A DNA stretch of 64,000 nucleotides from Spirometra erinaceieuropaei (GCA_902702965.1 CACRXP010000006.1:1983976-2047975); one strand, 5' to 3'. Counted from the first letter of the stretch, positions 23,075-34,645 are shown. The notes: a model not told the origin generated them from the letters alone. Program-made: numbers and translations.

Positions 23075-23530
23075 GGACATAACCGTCCGGCGGTCGCGAA
23101 CGATGATGTCTACTGTGTGTTCCACAGAGTGCAGGAGCATCGGTGACCAGCGCGTCAAATAGTTTGTAGCGGGACGGACTTGCGCTATATCTGCCGCACT
23201 CTCTCCTCCCCCACTTACTCTGCTCCGATGACGAGGAAATATCTTAACCGTCGGAAGTGGGTGCGGGGGCGGTGGCTGGCGAAGCTAAACGACCCCTTTA
23301 CACGTGCCACGCACACGACATGGTCCCCTCTACGTTTACCAGGCCAGCATACTGGTCACGTTAAGAGGGAGCCATTGCGTTTTGACTCACGGCCCTCCAG
23401 TCGCCCCAGAATACTTACCATGACTACCGAGTTATTCCATCAGTTGGCGATGGATTTTTTTAGTGTCGACCTCTCTCTCCTCCCTTTCACATGCACTAGT
23501 CGACTTTCCGAGCCTGCCACCTAGCTGGTG
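23075..23530 (+). repeat. Dispersed repeat C, well-preserved copy
   Basis: Marker blocks are cgatgatgtctactgtg, ctgccgcactctc, a gaagctaaacgacc block, a tacacgtgccacgca block, and gactttccgagcctgccacc followed by gatgagattggacgcag. Related copies lie near 30.1, 39.7, 41.9, 44.0 and 54.0 kb (plus) and 10.1, 13.2, 17.7 and 58.4 kb (minus). It has no recognisable coding function. The left edge of the large tandem duplication falls inside it, at 23121. Confidence 0.65.
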
Positions 23531-23821
23531 ATGAGATTGGACGCAGTGGTTGACAAGGCTTAATAGACCGTCCACGGTTGCCACGGACGACCGGATCCCC
23601 ACTGTGTGTAGCAGACTACAATCGGGGTAAGCTCGATAATCGTCTCCATATTTTGACCGGTCGTGTGAAGTCAAGCCCCATCTGATCCCCTCATTGCCTT
23701 TGATGAGGCGGCGACATTGCTTTTTGGAAAGGACCACTGGGATTGGGGGGGGGATGGTTCTTGATTATGCAGATCAGAGTGTTTCGCCCAGAATCAACCT
23801 AGATGAAACCCGGTTCGCCCC

Positions 23822-23892
23822 CCTCCTCCTCCTCCTCCTCCTCCTCCTCCTACTACTACTACTACTACTACCACCACCATTGCTACTACTCC
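23822..23892 (+). repeat. (CTC)n(CTA)n microsatellite, short allele
   Basis: About 29 bp of CTC units then about 22 bp of CTA and some impure CCA and CTA units. The paralogous tract in unit B (30832-31084) is several times longer. Confidence 0.95.
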
Positions 23893-25427
23893 CCACCCCT
23901 CCTAATGTGTAACGTGAAATCCGAGGCGACTGCATCGTTCTCTTACCACCGGCACCTTGTCAGAGGGGCTTGAGAAGCTGAGCAGCTGCAACGCACTCCT
24001 TTTTTCTTAAGGCGCCTGGAGGCATGATCCCGCAGAGGAAACAAAGATTTGAATGCACAAGACCCTAGGTGGAAACATCATGCTCTACTGTAGTGCACAC
24101 TAACCTATATGGGTTGATTGCACTTGAAAGTGCCAACTCATCATATGTTGTGGAGGAAATGTTACAGTTATCACCCAAGGGCACCTCCCATGCATGCTCC
24201 GATGTTGTCGCTATCATCAGCCCCGCCTCGAATGGTCCGTCGTACTCTTTCCCCCTAGAGGACTTCCCCGAACTGCTTGCCATCTGTGTTGCCATCGTCG
24301 CGGAGTTCAAGACTGTTTGTGTACGTCCAGATGGGAGTAGGCGTGCGCAGTTGTGAGTCCTTAGCTTCCTCACATGCTATTCTAGCTCTCTTTTTCAGTC
24401 TGATGAACTCAAGAGATCGCTAATTCTACAGCCAACTTCAACGCTGACTTTCTTCGGTCCTCCGTGGACTCTCCCGAATTCAAGCCAGTAGGCAGCTCCT
24501 CCACCTTCGTCTGAGAACGATTAGATTGTGTATGTGTGTTTAGAGTCAAGGCCGCAACCACCTTTCTGCGTTGTTGCGACGTGTGTTCACCGCTGATCCT
24601 TTGTGGAACCCTGCGGTCTTCGGTCACAGGTGTCTTCGAAGCGTTCTGCAGCCTGACCTGAAGGACTCCATCTCGAAGGTGAAACCTCAGTGGAAGTCGA
24701 ACGGTCGGAAGGCACACCACAACAAAGGACTCCTATGCAACGCCCTGTTCAATTCAACTTTTGTCAGTCAGTGGGATGCGAATCAGTTCTCGGAGTTTGA
24801 TTGACATGCAAGCGGCGCTGATTGCAGAGAGCCCAGGCTTCCATCACGACGCACCGGGGACCTGGGGAGGGTGGACTACACCGCCGTTGATGACAGAGGT
24901 ATGCGTAAGTCCCCATGGATAACATACTGCTTTAGTATTTATTTAAAACAGGACAGGAATTAGGCATAACCCCCGTCCTTCCCCCCTGATGATATTCATT
25001 CTTACATGATGGTTAATTGATTTCGTTGGGTGGAAGTCTGCACTGACTTATTAACCCCGGGAATGACACTTTCGACAGTACGTTCAGTATGTTCGTTGCC
25101 TTGGATTACTATGATTCGGCCGGAGTTTGGTTATTTGTCCCAAAAAATGATGCATTATGCTTATTTGCTTGATGACAGCGTACGGCATAAAAACCGCAGA
25201 AAAGAACACGTGACAGTTTCCTATGGTAACGTAATGAAGATTCGCCTCAGTTATACTGACGTATATTTGTAAGAATAGGATTAAATACCTAGACAGTTCA
25301 GGGTTTAGTGGGAAATGTACAACCGTTAAATGCGCGTGCGTTGATACTGGAGGGCATTTTTGGAAGTTGGCTGTAATGGCACCGTTCTCATAGGTAGCTC
25401 CGAACGCGAACGGCCGAACACGCTGCA

Positions 25428-25805
25428 GTGGTGCGGAGAAATGACGCTAGCTCTCAAGTTACGGCCCATTCGACGAGATCCGGCCACACATTCAAATTCG
25501 GCGAGGCCGAAATCATCGCGAGAGATGACAACCGCGTGAGCCCGGAGCTGCTTGAGTCCTGGTTTACTGGCCCCCAATCCATTAACAAGTACAATGATCT
25601 TCCCCCTCCATACTCAGTGCTGAGAGTTCGCCTAGGCGAAGTATTTAGCCACGCGGGGAATGCACAGGTGAACACTTTTCCCAACGCCCGGGTCAGCGCA
25701 TCAGATGGTCGGGCAATCATCACATCAACATCCGACGCACGTGATGAAATTGCAGCAATTATCGACGCGAATGTCGGCCGTCAAACCACGTGCAACGATC
25801 CCTGA
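25428..25805 (+). pseudogene. Penelope-like retroelement endonuclease (GIY-YIG), C-terminal fragment
   Basis: This 125-residue open frame resembles the C-terminal end of the GIY-YIG endonuclease of Penelope-like elements. It has an AHSTRSGHTFKF block near residues 13-24, then ELLESWFTGPQSINK near 40-54 and LPPPYSVLR near 58-66. The Glu of ELLESW matches the conserved Glu of GIY-YIG nucleases. The reverse transcriptase and the start of the endonuclease are missing, so it is a relic. A short 3' block (cgaaacgtcaggctaataaag, 25942-25962) follows and is shared with unit B. Unit B has unrelated sequence in place of the open frame. Identification is by pattern memory. Confidence 0.65.
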
Positions 25806-26380
25806 TGAAGGGGGGGGGGAGGCGTGAATATTCATAGGTAGGCTGTAGCATGGCCACTGCATCCTATAAATACTGCAGCCCCTTATGCATGAACCATCCG
25901 TATCTGCTTTGTCTCTGATGATGAGTTCGAGCAGGAACCCGAAACGTCAGGCTAATAAAGCTCTGGTCCCAGCGATCGTGTCTCCTTCTTCAAGATTCGC
26001 CTTCTGTCGTTTTTACATTCAGAACAGGGCTTCTCTGTCCAGCCGTCCAGACGGTGGTGTGTAGAGGCTTACTGGATGACGTGCACCATGACCGGTGGTG
26101 TTGTAGAGCAGAAAGTATGCCTTAAAACGAAATGTGACATTTGCCACAGCAAAGCCCATTGGCAGGAAAGAGTGCATTTGAGGAAAACTGCAAAGACTTA
26201 TTAGAATATGTGGGCTCTATTTGCAAGCTCGCTGTCCAGCCGAGCTTCATGTTTCGCGGCCCGATCTGCCACTTGTGGACAGGCCGTGAACAGAGAGCGG
26301 TGGGGATTGCCTATGGGGCCCTTCTGAAAGACAGGAACCACCCGTAATACAGGTGGCGTTGCGCCAAATTCCACCGAAAC

Positions 26381-26510
26381 CAGGGTTAGGGTTAGAACCC
26401 CTGGGATCTAGTCCCAGGGGTTGCACACCGAGGTTGGGTATGGCTGACTGATGACGGTCAATAAGCCAGAAATGGCCATTTCAGTCCCCCTTTCCATTGG
26501 TAATTCAATG
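26381..26510 (+). mobile_element. SINE-like family A, partial copy with telomere-like dimer
   Basis: It starts beside cagggttagggttagaa (two TTAGGG units, 26381-26397), then a perfect 11-bp hairpin (26396-26406 with 26412-26422). The family core follows (gttgggtatggctgactgatg, aagccagaaatggccattt). The tail is missing. The unit B equivalent at 34938-35040 keeps the TTAGGG dimer. Confidence 0.6.
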
Positions 26511-27689
26511 GATGGTGGTCGTCGTCTCCGATGCGGTCTCTCGACTGGTACAACTCACCAGAGTAGGCATAACCCACCGACAACAGACAACGATTTGACG
26601 CCACTTTGCCACCCACCGAAACCCCCTAGAGTTGTATGCTAAATATGTTGCAGAGTTGTGGATAGCAGTTAAGTTTGGAAAACCGGATGGAAGCGGTCGA
26701 CCGGCTTACAGGAGCAAGGACTGGCAACCCGGAAACTAGACCTAAACTTCCAATCTACGACGCACATTTGACCTTCAAGGAGTCCCTGACTTATGCCGGG
26801 ACACCTAAAACCGAACAATTTACACTTGAGGCCCGATATTCAAATGAAAACTTCATCGACAGGCATCTAGACCTTTCTATGGCTTTTGCAGTCCCCGTCA
26901 TCATATACACAAAAGACCAGGACAAGACGGTCACACCTCACTTAAGAAAACTAAGCAGACATGGTCTCGAAAGGACAGCGGAGGCTCAACTATACTCCAC
27001 CGAGGTGACAACACCCAACGCGAGCAGTCGTCAAGCCCTCCAGACATCTGCTTAAAGGCTGAGGGGGCGGAAGAAGGAAAAAGCGACGGACTCAAGGTCA
27101 TCCAAGTCGGCAAGTCATCCAAAGTTTTGGTCGATGTTCTCCATTTAACGGTTTCAAAACGGGGAGTCTACTAAACTTTCCGAAACGTCAGCAACACAAC
27201 TACCTCAGTGAACTCTTTCTCAAATTATTCAAGTCGCTCTGAGTTATGGCTGCAGGGGGGGATGTTGAGATAGACGGTATCTATGGTATTTGAGAAGGGA
27301 CTTCCGGCCTTAGAGCGCTTGTTAAGGATCCAAACGGTGATCGAGTGCCCCGTGAACCGCACTGTCTTGTGATGCAGCAGGTTTTGCTGATGACTAAAAC
27401 AGAGCAGAAGAGTGAGTTGCATCGATCAAAACACGTGGTAATCTGCAAAGTGCAAGTCAACTGGGATGGAATAATTGCCGGCCGCTATGCTAGGTGGCTT
27501 CTTTGGCTACAGAAACGTCGCGTGACATAAGGTTTACGTCCGACAGTGGAATTTTTAGGATCGGTTTTGGCCGTTTAGCCAATTCTGTGGTTGATTGGCC
27601 GAGACACATCCGACAGTCGCCTCAAGCAGCCGCTGTGGGATTTCTGAGGCCGGCCCTTGGGAGTAGGTGTTGTATCACGCATTTCTTGT

Positions 27690-28040
27690 AACCTGCGGTC
27701 CAAGCAACCTGTCATGAGCCAAACAGATGCAAATACGCGCTGAAATCATCGTCTTCGACTCTGCGGACAGGCGTCTGAAGAGCGATCTAGAGTAGTATAC
27801 CTCATTCCGTTCCAAAATTGTCTTTGCAACCACGAAAGCCATACTGGATGCATGCTTGGATAGCGCATACACGAACATAGGCTGGCTGTGCGGCAAGTCG
27901 ACGAATTGTCACAGGTGGCCGCCAACAACTACGAAATGGGTCATGAGTTTATCTTTGCAGGCACCAAGATAATCTCTCACGTCAGAAACAAAAATGGTCG
28001 AGAATTCATTGAGCTATTAGCATTCACATGACCTCGTGTG
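27690..28040 (+). pseudogene. Penelope-like endonuclease fragment with stop codon (unit A copy)
   Basis: The translated region contains IPFQNC, RIHEHRLAVRQVDELSQVAA and TKIISHVRNKNGREFIELL, matching the GIY-YIG region of Penelope-like elements. An in-frame stop separates the CMLG stretch from RIHEHR, and the frame ends shortly after ELL. The unit B paralog at 35830-36072 is open at the same place. Reverse transcriptase is not seen next to it. Confidence 0.65.
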
Positions 28041-28073
28041 ACAATCTCAGCACGAAAACGCTCCGGTTTCGAT

Positions 28074-28560
28074 AACCAAGCTTTGTTCCTGAAAGTGCTA
28101 CAAGGGCGGAAACTGGGTCGCTGTAGCAAGAATTTTATTTCCCGGACGTCCAGCGTTTACTATCTTTTTCATCATAATTAGCAGAGAAGGATGTCACTGT
28201 AACGACAGGCCAAAACGGAGTCCTGGCGCACACGTCTAAACCTCTAGGCGCGCGTTAATTTAACCAGGATCGACGAATCATGACAGCTCTGGCCTACCCT
28301 GCCTCTCCTCTCCACCGACCTGATGCCTGACCGGAAAGTCCATAAACTAGGCCAATGCCATTGCAACGCGCTGTCGAGTGAGTGCACGCTCCTGACACGC
28401 ACTCGCTCGGCGTCCGGCCTGGCCAATCAGGCACGAGTGCGTAGGCGGCATTCGCTGACTCATCAACCAATCGATTAGACCGTTTGTCGCTCACTACGCC
28501 ATGGGCAGACTACTTGCCCCTGGATGCTTAAGGGCCGGCTTTGCGCCCCTTGGACCCTTT
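28074..28560. repeat. Near-identical stretch shared with unit B
   Basis: By eye there are about five differences over roughly 487 bp between 28074-28560 and 36124-36610. Flanking paralogous sequence is clearly more diverged (about 6% over 27900-28074). Short minus-strand frames here are open in both copies but resemble nothing known. Confidence 0.7.
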
Positions 28561-29699
28561 CAGCCATTGGGGACTAGACTGACTACGACTGAAGCTTGAA
28601 CTGGCAGAGTTGATGGGGGAACACGCTCACTTGTAACGGCCCTCCGATTCTCAGTCTGCTACATTTTGCAGACTAATCTCATTGTAAATGACCGCCCTCC
28701 ATGACAGTGAACTGCCGAGCGAGATTGAGCTGGTAGGCATGCCAGCCCTGTACATCCGAAAAACAAATGCACTGGATCACACATAACAGCCGTCGTCAGC
28801 CAGGGTCGGGTTCGAGATAAACGGAGTCCTGGACAATTTCGCCTTCAGGCCAGCACAGCAGGTAACCGGATCAGCTCAGTCGGCGAGTAAGGAACATTCG
28901 ATTGCTGGGCTTTGTTCCCGACGGACTACAGGATTAGTCTGTTTAAGATACAATCTGAAGGAGGAATTTAGAGAAGGGAACACCAGCTCCGTCGATCGAC
29001 CACAGTTTGTGCGAACGCGCTTTCGAGGGGCGGCTCCACGGCTCTTTAATATGCTTACCTATTTAGCAGATCTTCCCTCACTGCCTAGATGGAGCAACCG
29101 TTACATTCATCGAAGGGATCTTACGCTTCAGTTTTATTCGGGGATCAACGTTTGGCATCAGGCTCTCAAGCATGCCGAACAGGTATTTCCGGAGTTCTTG
29201 GGCTTCCGATGATTATTCGTCTCCCTAGATTATCCCCTACTTTCTGAAAGCACTTGGCTGATGGTGCTTGTCCTATTACTGCATCCTAGTCACCGAAGGA
29301 CGGAATTCTCACCACGAAAGCAATCTCAAAGTTTCCCTGTCGCAGGGGTTGCAAACGCCGTTGCAGCATGTGTTTCAAAAACTGCCATGACAACCGTCAA
29401 AAACAGCATGAAAAGCCAGTAGCTTGGTTTCCCGCCATTTCGATGCTTGTCATCTCAACGTCCTTCCTGTGCGCTTAACGTCCTGCGCCTGGTTTACTTT
29501 GGGTACGCATGCGGATTGTTTGTTGAAAATGCAGTCTTTATTTTGCTGGGAAAAAGAGTACTTCTACGTAGATTCTGCCTCATCCGATTGGCCGTTTAGC
29601 TCACTCTCGCCCAAGAATGGTAGAGATCGGGTCAGCCGGAAGATCTGGTATGTGACTACTGCCTGTATTCATAGATGTTATGGCAGATTTTGAATAATT
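28561..29699. other. Unit A sequence with no recognised feature
   Basis: This aligns with 36611-37734 in unit B with small insertions and deletions. I see no known protein. The frame at 29009-29212 is not kept cleanly in unit B. Confidence 0.4.
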
Positions 29700-29815
29700 C
29701 ATACTGACCCAGCTGTGGAAAACTCGGCGCCTCGGTGGGATTCGAAACCACGCAGTGAGGAGAAGGCTTTAGTGCACCCAACGCTCTAACCACCTGAACT
29801 ACGAGGCCCCGCCGG
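29700..29815 (-). mobile_element. SINE-like family B copy (tRNA-like, unit A)
   Basis: On the minus strand this has a tRNA-like head (gtagttcaggtggttagagc A box, then tgcgtggtttcgaatcccac) followed by the family tail (gagttttccacagctgggtc, attattcaaaatctg). Compare the better-preserved copy at 38243. It is probably tRNA-derived with a long variable arm. Confidence 0.65.
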
Positions 29816-29887
29816 ACGACGCGAGTTTAATCACATTTGGGTCAAGTTACCCGCCCAACTTACTGCAACGTCTGGAATCCACCAAAT

Positions 29888-30113
29888 CTGATACAGTTAG
29901 TTGACTGTCCAGGCAGGATTTCCTAAGTAATTCACTTACAATCCACCAGATGACTACCAGGCTTACGTAATTCATAGATGTTTTGGCAGATTTTGAATAA
30001 TTCATACTGACCCAGCTGTGGAAAACTCGGCGCCTCGGTGGGATTCGATCGTACACAGTAAGGGGAAGGCTTTATTACAGCCAACGCCCAGGGCAGTCAA
30101 CTAACTGTATCAG
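29888..30113. repeat. Inverted-repeat-bounded segment, orientation opposite to unit B
   Basis: CTGATACAGTTAGTTGACTG (29888-29907) and its exact inverted complement (30094-30113) flank a roughly 186-bp segment. In unit B the same type of flanking repeats (37937-37956 and 38143-38162, one mismatch) enclose the same segment in opposite orientation. The segment contains a second family B SINE piece. Confidence 0.8.
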
Positions 30114-30121
30114 AGTGAGTA

Positions 30122-30545
30122 TCCACAGAGTGCAGGAGCATCGGTGACCAGCGCGCCAAATAGTTTGTAATGGGACGGACTTGCGCTATATCTGCCGCAC
30201 TCTCTTCTCCCCCACTTACTCTGCCCCGATGAAAAGGAAATATCATAACTGCCGGAAGTGGGTGCGGGAGCAGTGGCTGACGAAGCTAAACGACCCGTCT
30301 ACGCGTGCCAAACACACGACATGGTCCCCTCTACATTTACCGGGCCAGCATACGGATCACGTTAGGAGGGAGCCATTGCGGCTTGACTCACGGTCCTCCA
30401 GTCGCCCCAGAATACTTGTCCTGACTACCGAGTTATTCCATCGGTTGGCGGTGGATTTTTTTTAGTGTCGACCTCTCTCCTTCCTTTCACATGCACCAGC
30501 CGACTTTCCGAGCCTACCACCTAGCTGGTGATGAGATTGGACGCG
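30122..30545 (+). repeat. Dispersed repeat C, unit B copy
   Basis: It is the paralog of 23121-23530, with the same marker blocks and a few percent divergence by eye. Confidence 0.65.
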
Positions 30546-30831
30546 GTGATTGACAAGGCTGAGTAGACCGTCCACGCTTGCTACAGGCGACCGGGTCTCC
30601 ACTGTGTGTACCAGACTATTATAAGGGTAAGTTCGATAATCCTCTCCATATTTTGGCCGGTCGTGTGGAGTCAAGCCCCATCTGATCCCCTAATTGCCTT
30701 TGATGAGGCGGCGACATTGCTTTTTGGAAGGGACCACTGGGATTGGGGGGGGGGGGGGTGGTTCTTGATTATGCAGATCAGAGCGCTTCGACCAGAATCG
30801 ACCTAGATGAAACCCGGTTCGCCCCCCCCCC

Positions 30832-30858
30832 CTCCTCCTCCTCCTCCTCCTCCTCCTC

Positions 30859-30906
<48 letters not shown>

Positions 30907-30921
30907 ATACTACTACTACTG

Positions 30922-30998
<77 letters not shown>

Positions 30999-31018
30999 GC
31001 TAATACTACTACTACTAC

Positions 31019-31068
<50 letters not shown>

Positions 31069-31084
31069 ATACTACTACTGCTAA
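30832..31084 (+). repeat. (CTC)n(CTA)n microsatellite, expanded allele
   Basis: About 28 bp of CTC then about 227 bp of CTA, interrupted by occasional ATA, CTG and CTT units. It is open in several frames on both strands only because the repeat is three bases long. It is expanded relative to unit A. Confidence 0.98.
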
Positions 31085-32395
31085 TGTGTAGCGAGAAATC
31101 TGAGGCGACTGCATCGTTCTCTTACCACCGGCACTATGTCAGAAGGGCTTGAGAGGCTGAGCAGCAGCAGCGCACTCCTTTTTTCTTAAGGCGCCTGGAG
31201 GCATGATCCCGCAGAGGAAACAAAGATCTGAATGCACGAGACCTTAGGTGGGACCATAATGCTCTCCTGTAGTGCGCACTAACCTATATGGGTTGATTGC
31301 ACTTGAAAATGCCATCTCATCATACATTATGGGGGAGATGTTACAGTTAGCATCCAGTCACCGAAGGCACCTCCCATGCATGCTCCGATGGTGTCATCAG
31401 CCCCGCCTCGGATGGTTCGTCGTACCCTTTCCTCCTAGGGGATTTACCCGAACTGCTTGCCATCTGTTGTGCCACCGTCGTCGAGTCCGTGATTATTTTC
31501 GTGCGTAGTTGTGAATCCTTAGCTTTTTCACATGCTATTCTAGCTCTCCTTTTCAGTCTGATGGACTCAAGAGATCGCTCATTCTACAGCCAACTTCAGC
31601 GCTGACTTTTTTCCGTCCTCCGTGGACTCTCCCGAATTTAAGCAGCAGTAGGCAGCTCCCCCACCTTCGTCTGAGAACGATTTGACTGTGTGTAGAGTCA
31701 AGGCCAAAGCCACCTTTCTGCGCTGTCGTGACGTGCGTCTTTTGTTCACCGCTGACCTGTGAAACCCTGTGGTCTTCGGTGTCTTCGAAGCGTTCTACAG
31801 CCTGACCCGAAGGATTCCGTCTCGAGGGTGAAACCTCAGTGGCAGTCGAGCAGTCGGGAGGCACACCACAATAAGGGACTCCTGTGCAACGTCCTGTTCA
31901 ATTCGGTTTCTCAACTTTTGTCAGTCAGTGGGATGCCGTTAAGTCAGTGCGAATCAGCTCTCGGAGTTTGACTGACATGCAGGCGGCGCTGATTGCAGAG
32001 AGCTCAGGCTTCCATCACGACGCACCGGGGACCTGGGGAGGGGGGGGGGGCTACACCACCGTTGATGACAGCGGTATGCGTAAGTCCCCATGGATAACAT
32101 ACTCCTTTGGTATTTATTTAAAACAGGACGGAAATTAGGCATGACCCCCATCTTTCCGCTTGATGAAATTCATTCTTACATGATTGCTACTTGATTTCGT
32201 TGGGTGGAAGTCTGCATTGACTTATTAACCTGGGGAATGACACTTTCGACAGTACGTTCGGTATGTTCGTTGCCTTTGATTACTCTGATTCGGCCGAAGT
32301 TTGGTTATTTGTCCCAAAAAATTATGCATTATGCTTATTTGCTTGATGACAGCGCACAGCATAAAAACCGCAGAAAAGAACACGTGGTGGTTTTA

Positions 32396-33388
32396 TAGTA
32401 GGTGGGCTAACTCTTGAAATGTCAACCGAAATTCCGAAATGCGCTTTCGTTTCAAAAAGATTAATTAAGTAGGGTTGTAAAACTAGTCAGCCTGCAACAT
32501 AATTCCATAATATTTCAGCTACCGCAGGGTACCGTCTTTCGAATTGAATTCCTTCCGACTGCATACAAAAACTTCACTCCGCAAAAATGGTCACTTATGT
32601 AGCATGCATTTTTGTCATTGATTATAAATGCCTCTAAAATTCTAATTATATTTCATGGATAACATGCACAAAAATATTCATTATTTTGCTTATTCGGTAG
32701 ACAATTACGTATTCTTTCAATTTTATACTCGAAGAAAGGGTATAATTCGGTTTTGCAAAACCTTTCTAATTCCCGAATAATTTTGAACCGGCTCTACCGT
32801 TACACTTAGATTCAGGGTTTCCAAACTACAAGCCGTATATTTGCCGCGTACGGAAAACCACAGATTTCTCTATGGTAATACAGGGGACCATATAGGGCTC
32901 ATACATTTAAGCAGTGGAGTTTATCCATATTGTTAACTTTACAAGCCAAATTGGTAAATGCAGAGACATGACGATTTATGAACGGTCATTTCACGGTATT
33001 TAAAAGTCCCACACATAGAAACATTTTTAAAACCAAATTATGTCTCTTGTTTGAGTATAAAATTAGAAGGAGACGGGGTTTTCTACCGAATGAGCAAAAG
33101 AACGAATAGTTTTATGCTCGTTTTCCATGAAAGATAATTGAATTTTTAAGGGCATCGAAAATCAATGAGAAAAATGCATGCTACTTAAGTAGTCATTTTT
33201 TACAGAGTATAGTTTTTGCATGCAGCCGGAAGGAAGTTCATTCGAAAGTCGGCATCCTGAAGTAATTTAAATATGATATAATTATGTTGCAGGCTGACTA
33301 GTTTTACAACCTTACTTATTTAATCTTTTCGATACGAAAACGCATTTCGGAATTTCGGTTGACATTTCATGAGTCAGCCCACCTACCG
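32396..33388. mobile_element. Foldback family E, complete copy (E3) inserted in unit B
   Basis: Ends TAGTAGGTGGGCTAACTC and GAGTCAGCCCACCTACCG are inverted complements with few mismatches, flanked by TA (32394-32395 and 33389-33390). The arms are inverted complements over several hundred bases. The subterminal palindromes are at 32591-32602 (one arm diverged, TCACTTATGTAG) and 33181-33192. Unit A carries the uninterrupted site around 25220, so this insertion postdates or distinguishes the duplication. Confidence 0.88.
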
Positions 33389-33969
33389 TATATGCCCACG
33401 TAATGGGGATTCGATGTAATTATACTGACGTATAGCTGTAAGGATAGGATTCAATACTTAGACAGTTTAGGGTTTAGTGGGAAATGTACAACTGTTAAAT
33501 GTGCGCGCATTGATACTGGAGGACATTTTTGGAGGTTTGCTGTAATGGCACCGTTTTCACAGGCATAAGCAGGAGCCTTCAACAATGACCTCCGAGTGGT
33601 GTTCTGTGGGCCACTGCGTTTACGGGCTTAATTCTGCTCAGGGAGTGGATTAAAGGACGGAAAGGACCGCATGTTTATACCTCAGTCTTCCCCAAAACTG
33701 TTAACTATCCGCTGCTACCCCTTAATGAAGGCGGGGGGGGGGGGCGAGCCGTGAATATTCATAGGTATGCGGAAGCATGGCGACTGCATGCCCCTTGTGC
33801 ATGAACCCCCCTTATCTGCTTCTCCTTCTCTGATGATGGGTTCGAGCAGCAATCCTAAACGTCAGGCTAATAAAGCCCTTGTCCCAGCTATCGTGTCTCC
33901 TTCCTCAAGATTCGCCTTGTATAGTCATTACATTCAGAGCAGGGCTTCTCCGTCCAGCCGTCTGAGCTT

Positions 33970-34645
33970 GAACCAGACGGATGCCGGGCACCACTTGATC
34001 TGTCGCCATACTGCCATGACCTATAACCCTTTTTACGTTGACTTACCTAAAGTCTGCGGTTTCGTTGGTGTGAAATGTTGACCACCAAGTTGGCTTGTTG
34101 TGGCAAGGCACTGTCACGATTTTCCTTGCAGCCTCTGATCTTCTTTTTTATAGACTCATTAGGTCTAAGGCGTCAAGGTGATATGAGCAGACACTTTCAA
34201 GATCGCGGCTCGCCGCCTCCCTTCGTTGACGTAGAAGTGCTATTTCTCATCACCAGCGACTGTGAGACAGAGAGGTATTTGTGCCCCAGGGGTGCATTTA
34301 TGTCGCGCAAGCAGCCATGGTGAAGCGTCGGTGCTTGTTGTTTGCCGACACCTACGTTCCGAGCTTTTCTACTTCTCTCATCGACTCCATGTGAGTGCTG
34401 ACGATGCAACTTTTCCTCCTTGAAGTCAGCCGGTCGTTCAGAAAGAAGGACGTTTTTGATTTCGAATTTGAATTTGGAGAACCGATTTTGAGCGGTCATT
34501 TCAGGCATGGTGTCATCTCCATACACAACAGAAATGTGGCCAAGCGGTTTTAAGACTCTGACTGAAGGTCAAAAGAAGGTGTTGGAAGTGCTCGTTTCTC
34601 TCAACTTTACGCCTCAGTATTTAATTCTAACGCTTCAGGGAAAGG
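33970..34645. other. Unit B sequence absent from unit A
   Basis: Alignment of the units breaks at about 33970 (after ctccgtccagccgtctgagc) and resumes at about 34645 (ggtgttgtagagcagaa). The paralogous joint in A lies near 26050-26100. Frames overlap on both strands, the longest being 34197-34526 on the minus strand, and none is recognised. It may be an insertion in B or a deletion in A. Confidence 0.5.

Larger units (their letters stand above)
23121..30113 (+). repeat. Tandem segmental duplication, unit A
   Basis: From tccacagagtgcaggagca onward this aligns in order with unit B (30122-38162). Shared landmarks include the G run near 23742, the CTC/CTA microsatellite, the GIY-YIG relic near 27.8 kb, the 28.07-28.56-kb stretch and the family B SINE near 29.75 kb. 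Unit A lacks the foldback insertion seen in B, has a different fragment at about 25400-25803, and is inverted relative to B between 29908 and 30093. Confidence 0.85.

Noticed and set aside
28244..28494. Short minus-strand frames conserved in both duplication units (also 36294-36544)
   Set aside because: Conservation is explained by the near-identical DNA of the two units, not by protein-level selection. No known domain.
30803..31114. Long open frames on both strands encoding poly-Thr, poly-Pro or poly-Val
   Set aside because: They are pure translations of the (CTC)n(CTA)n microsatellite and have no other content.
34197..34526. A 109-residue minus-strand gene in the unit B-specific stretch
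   Set aside because: No domain recognised and plus-strand frames overlap. Kept only as unexplained sequence.
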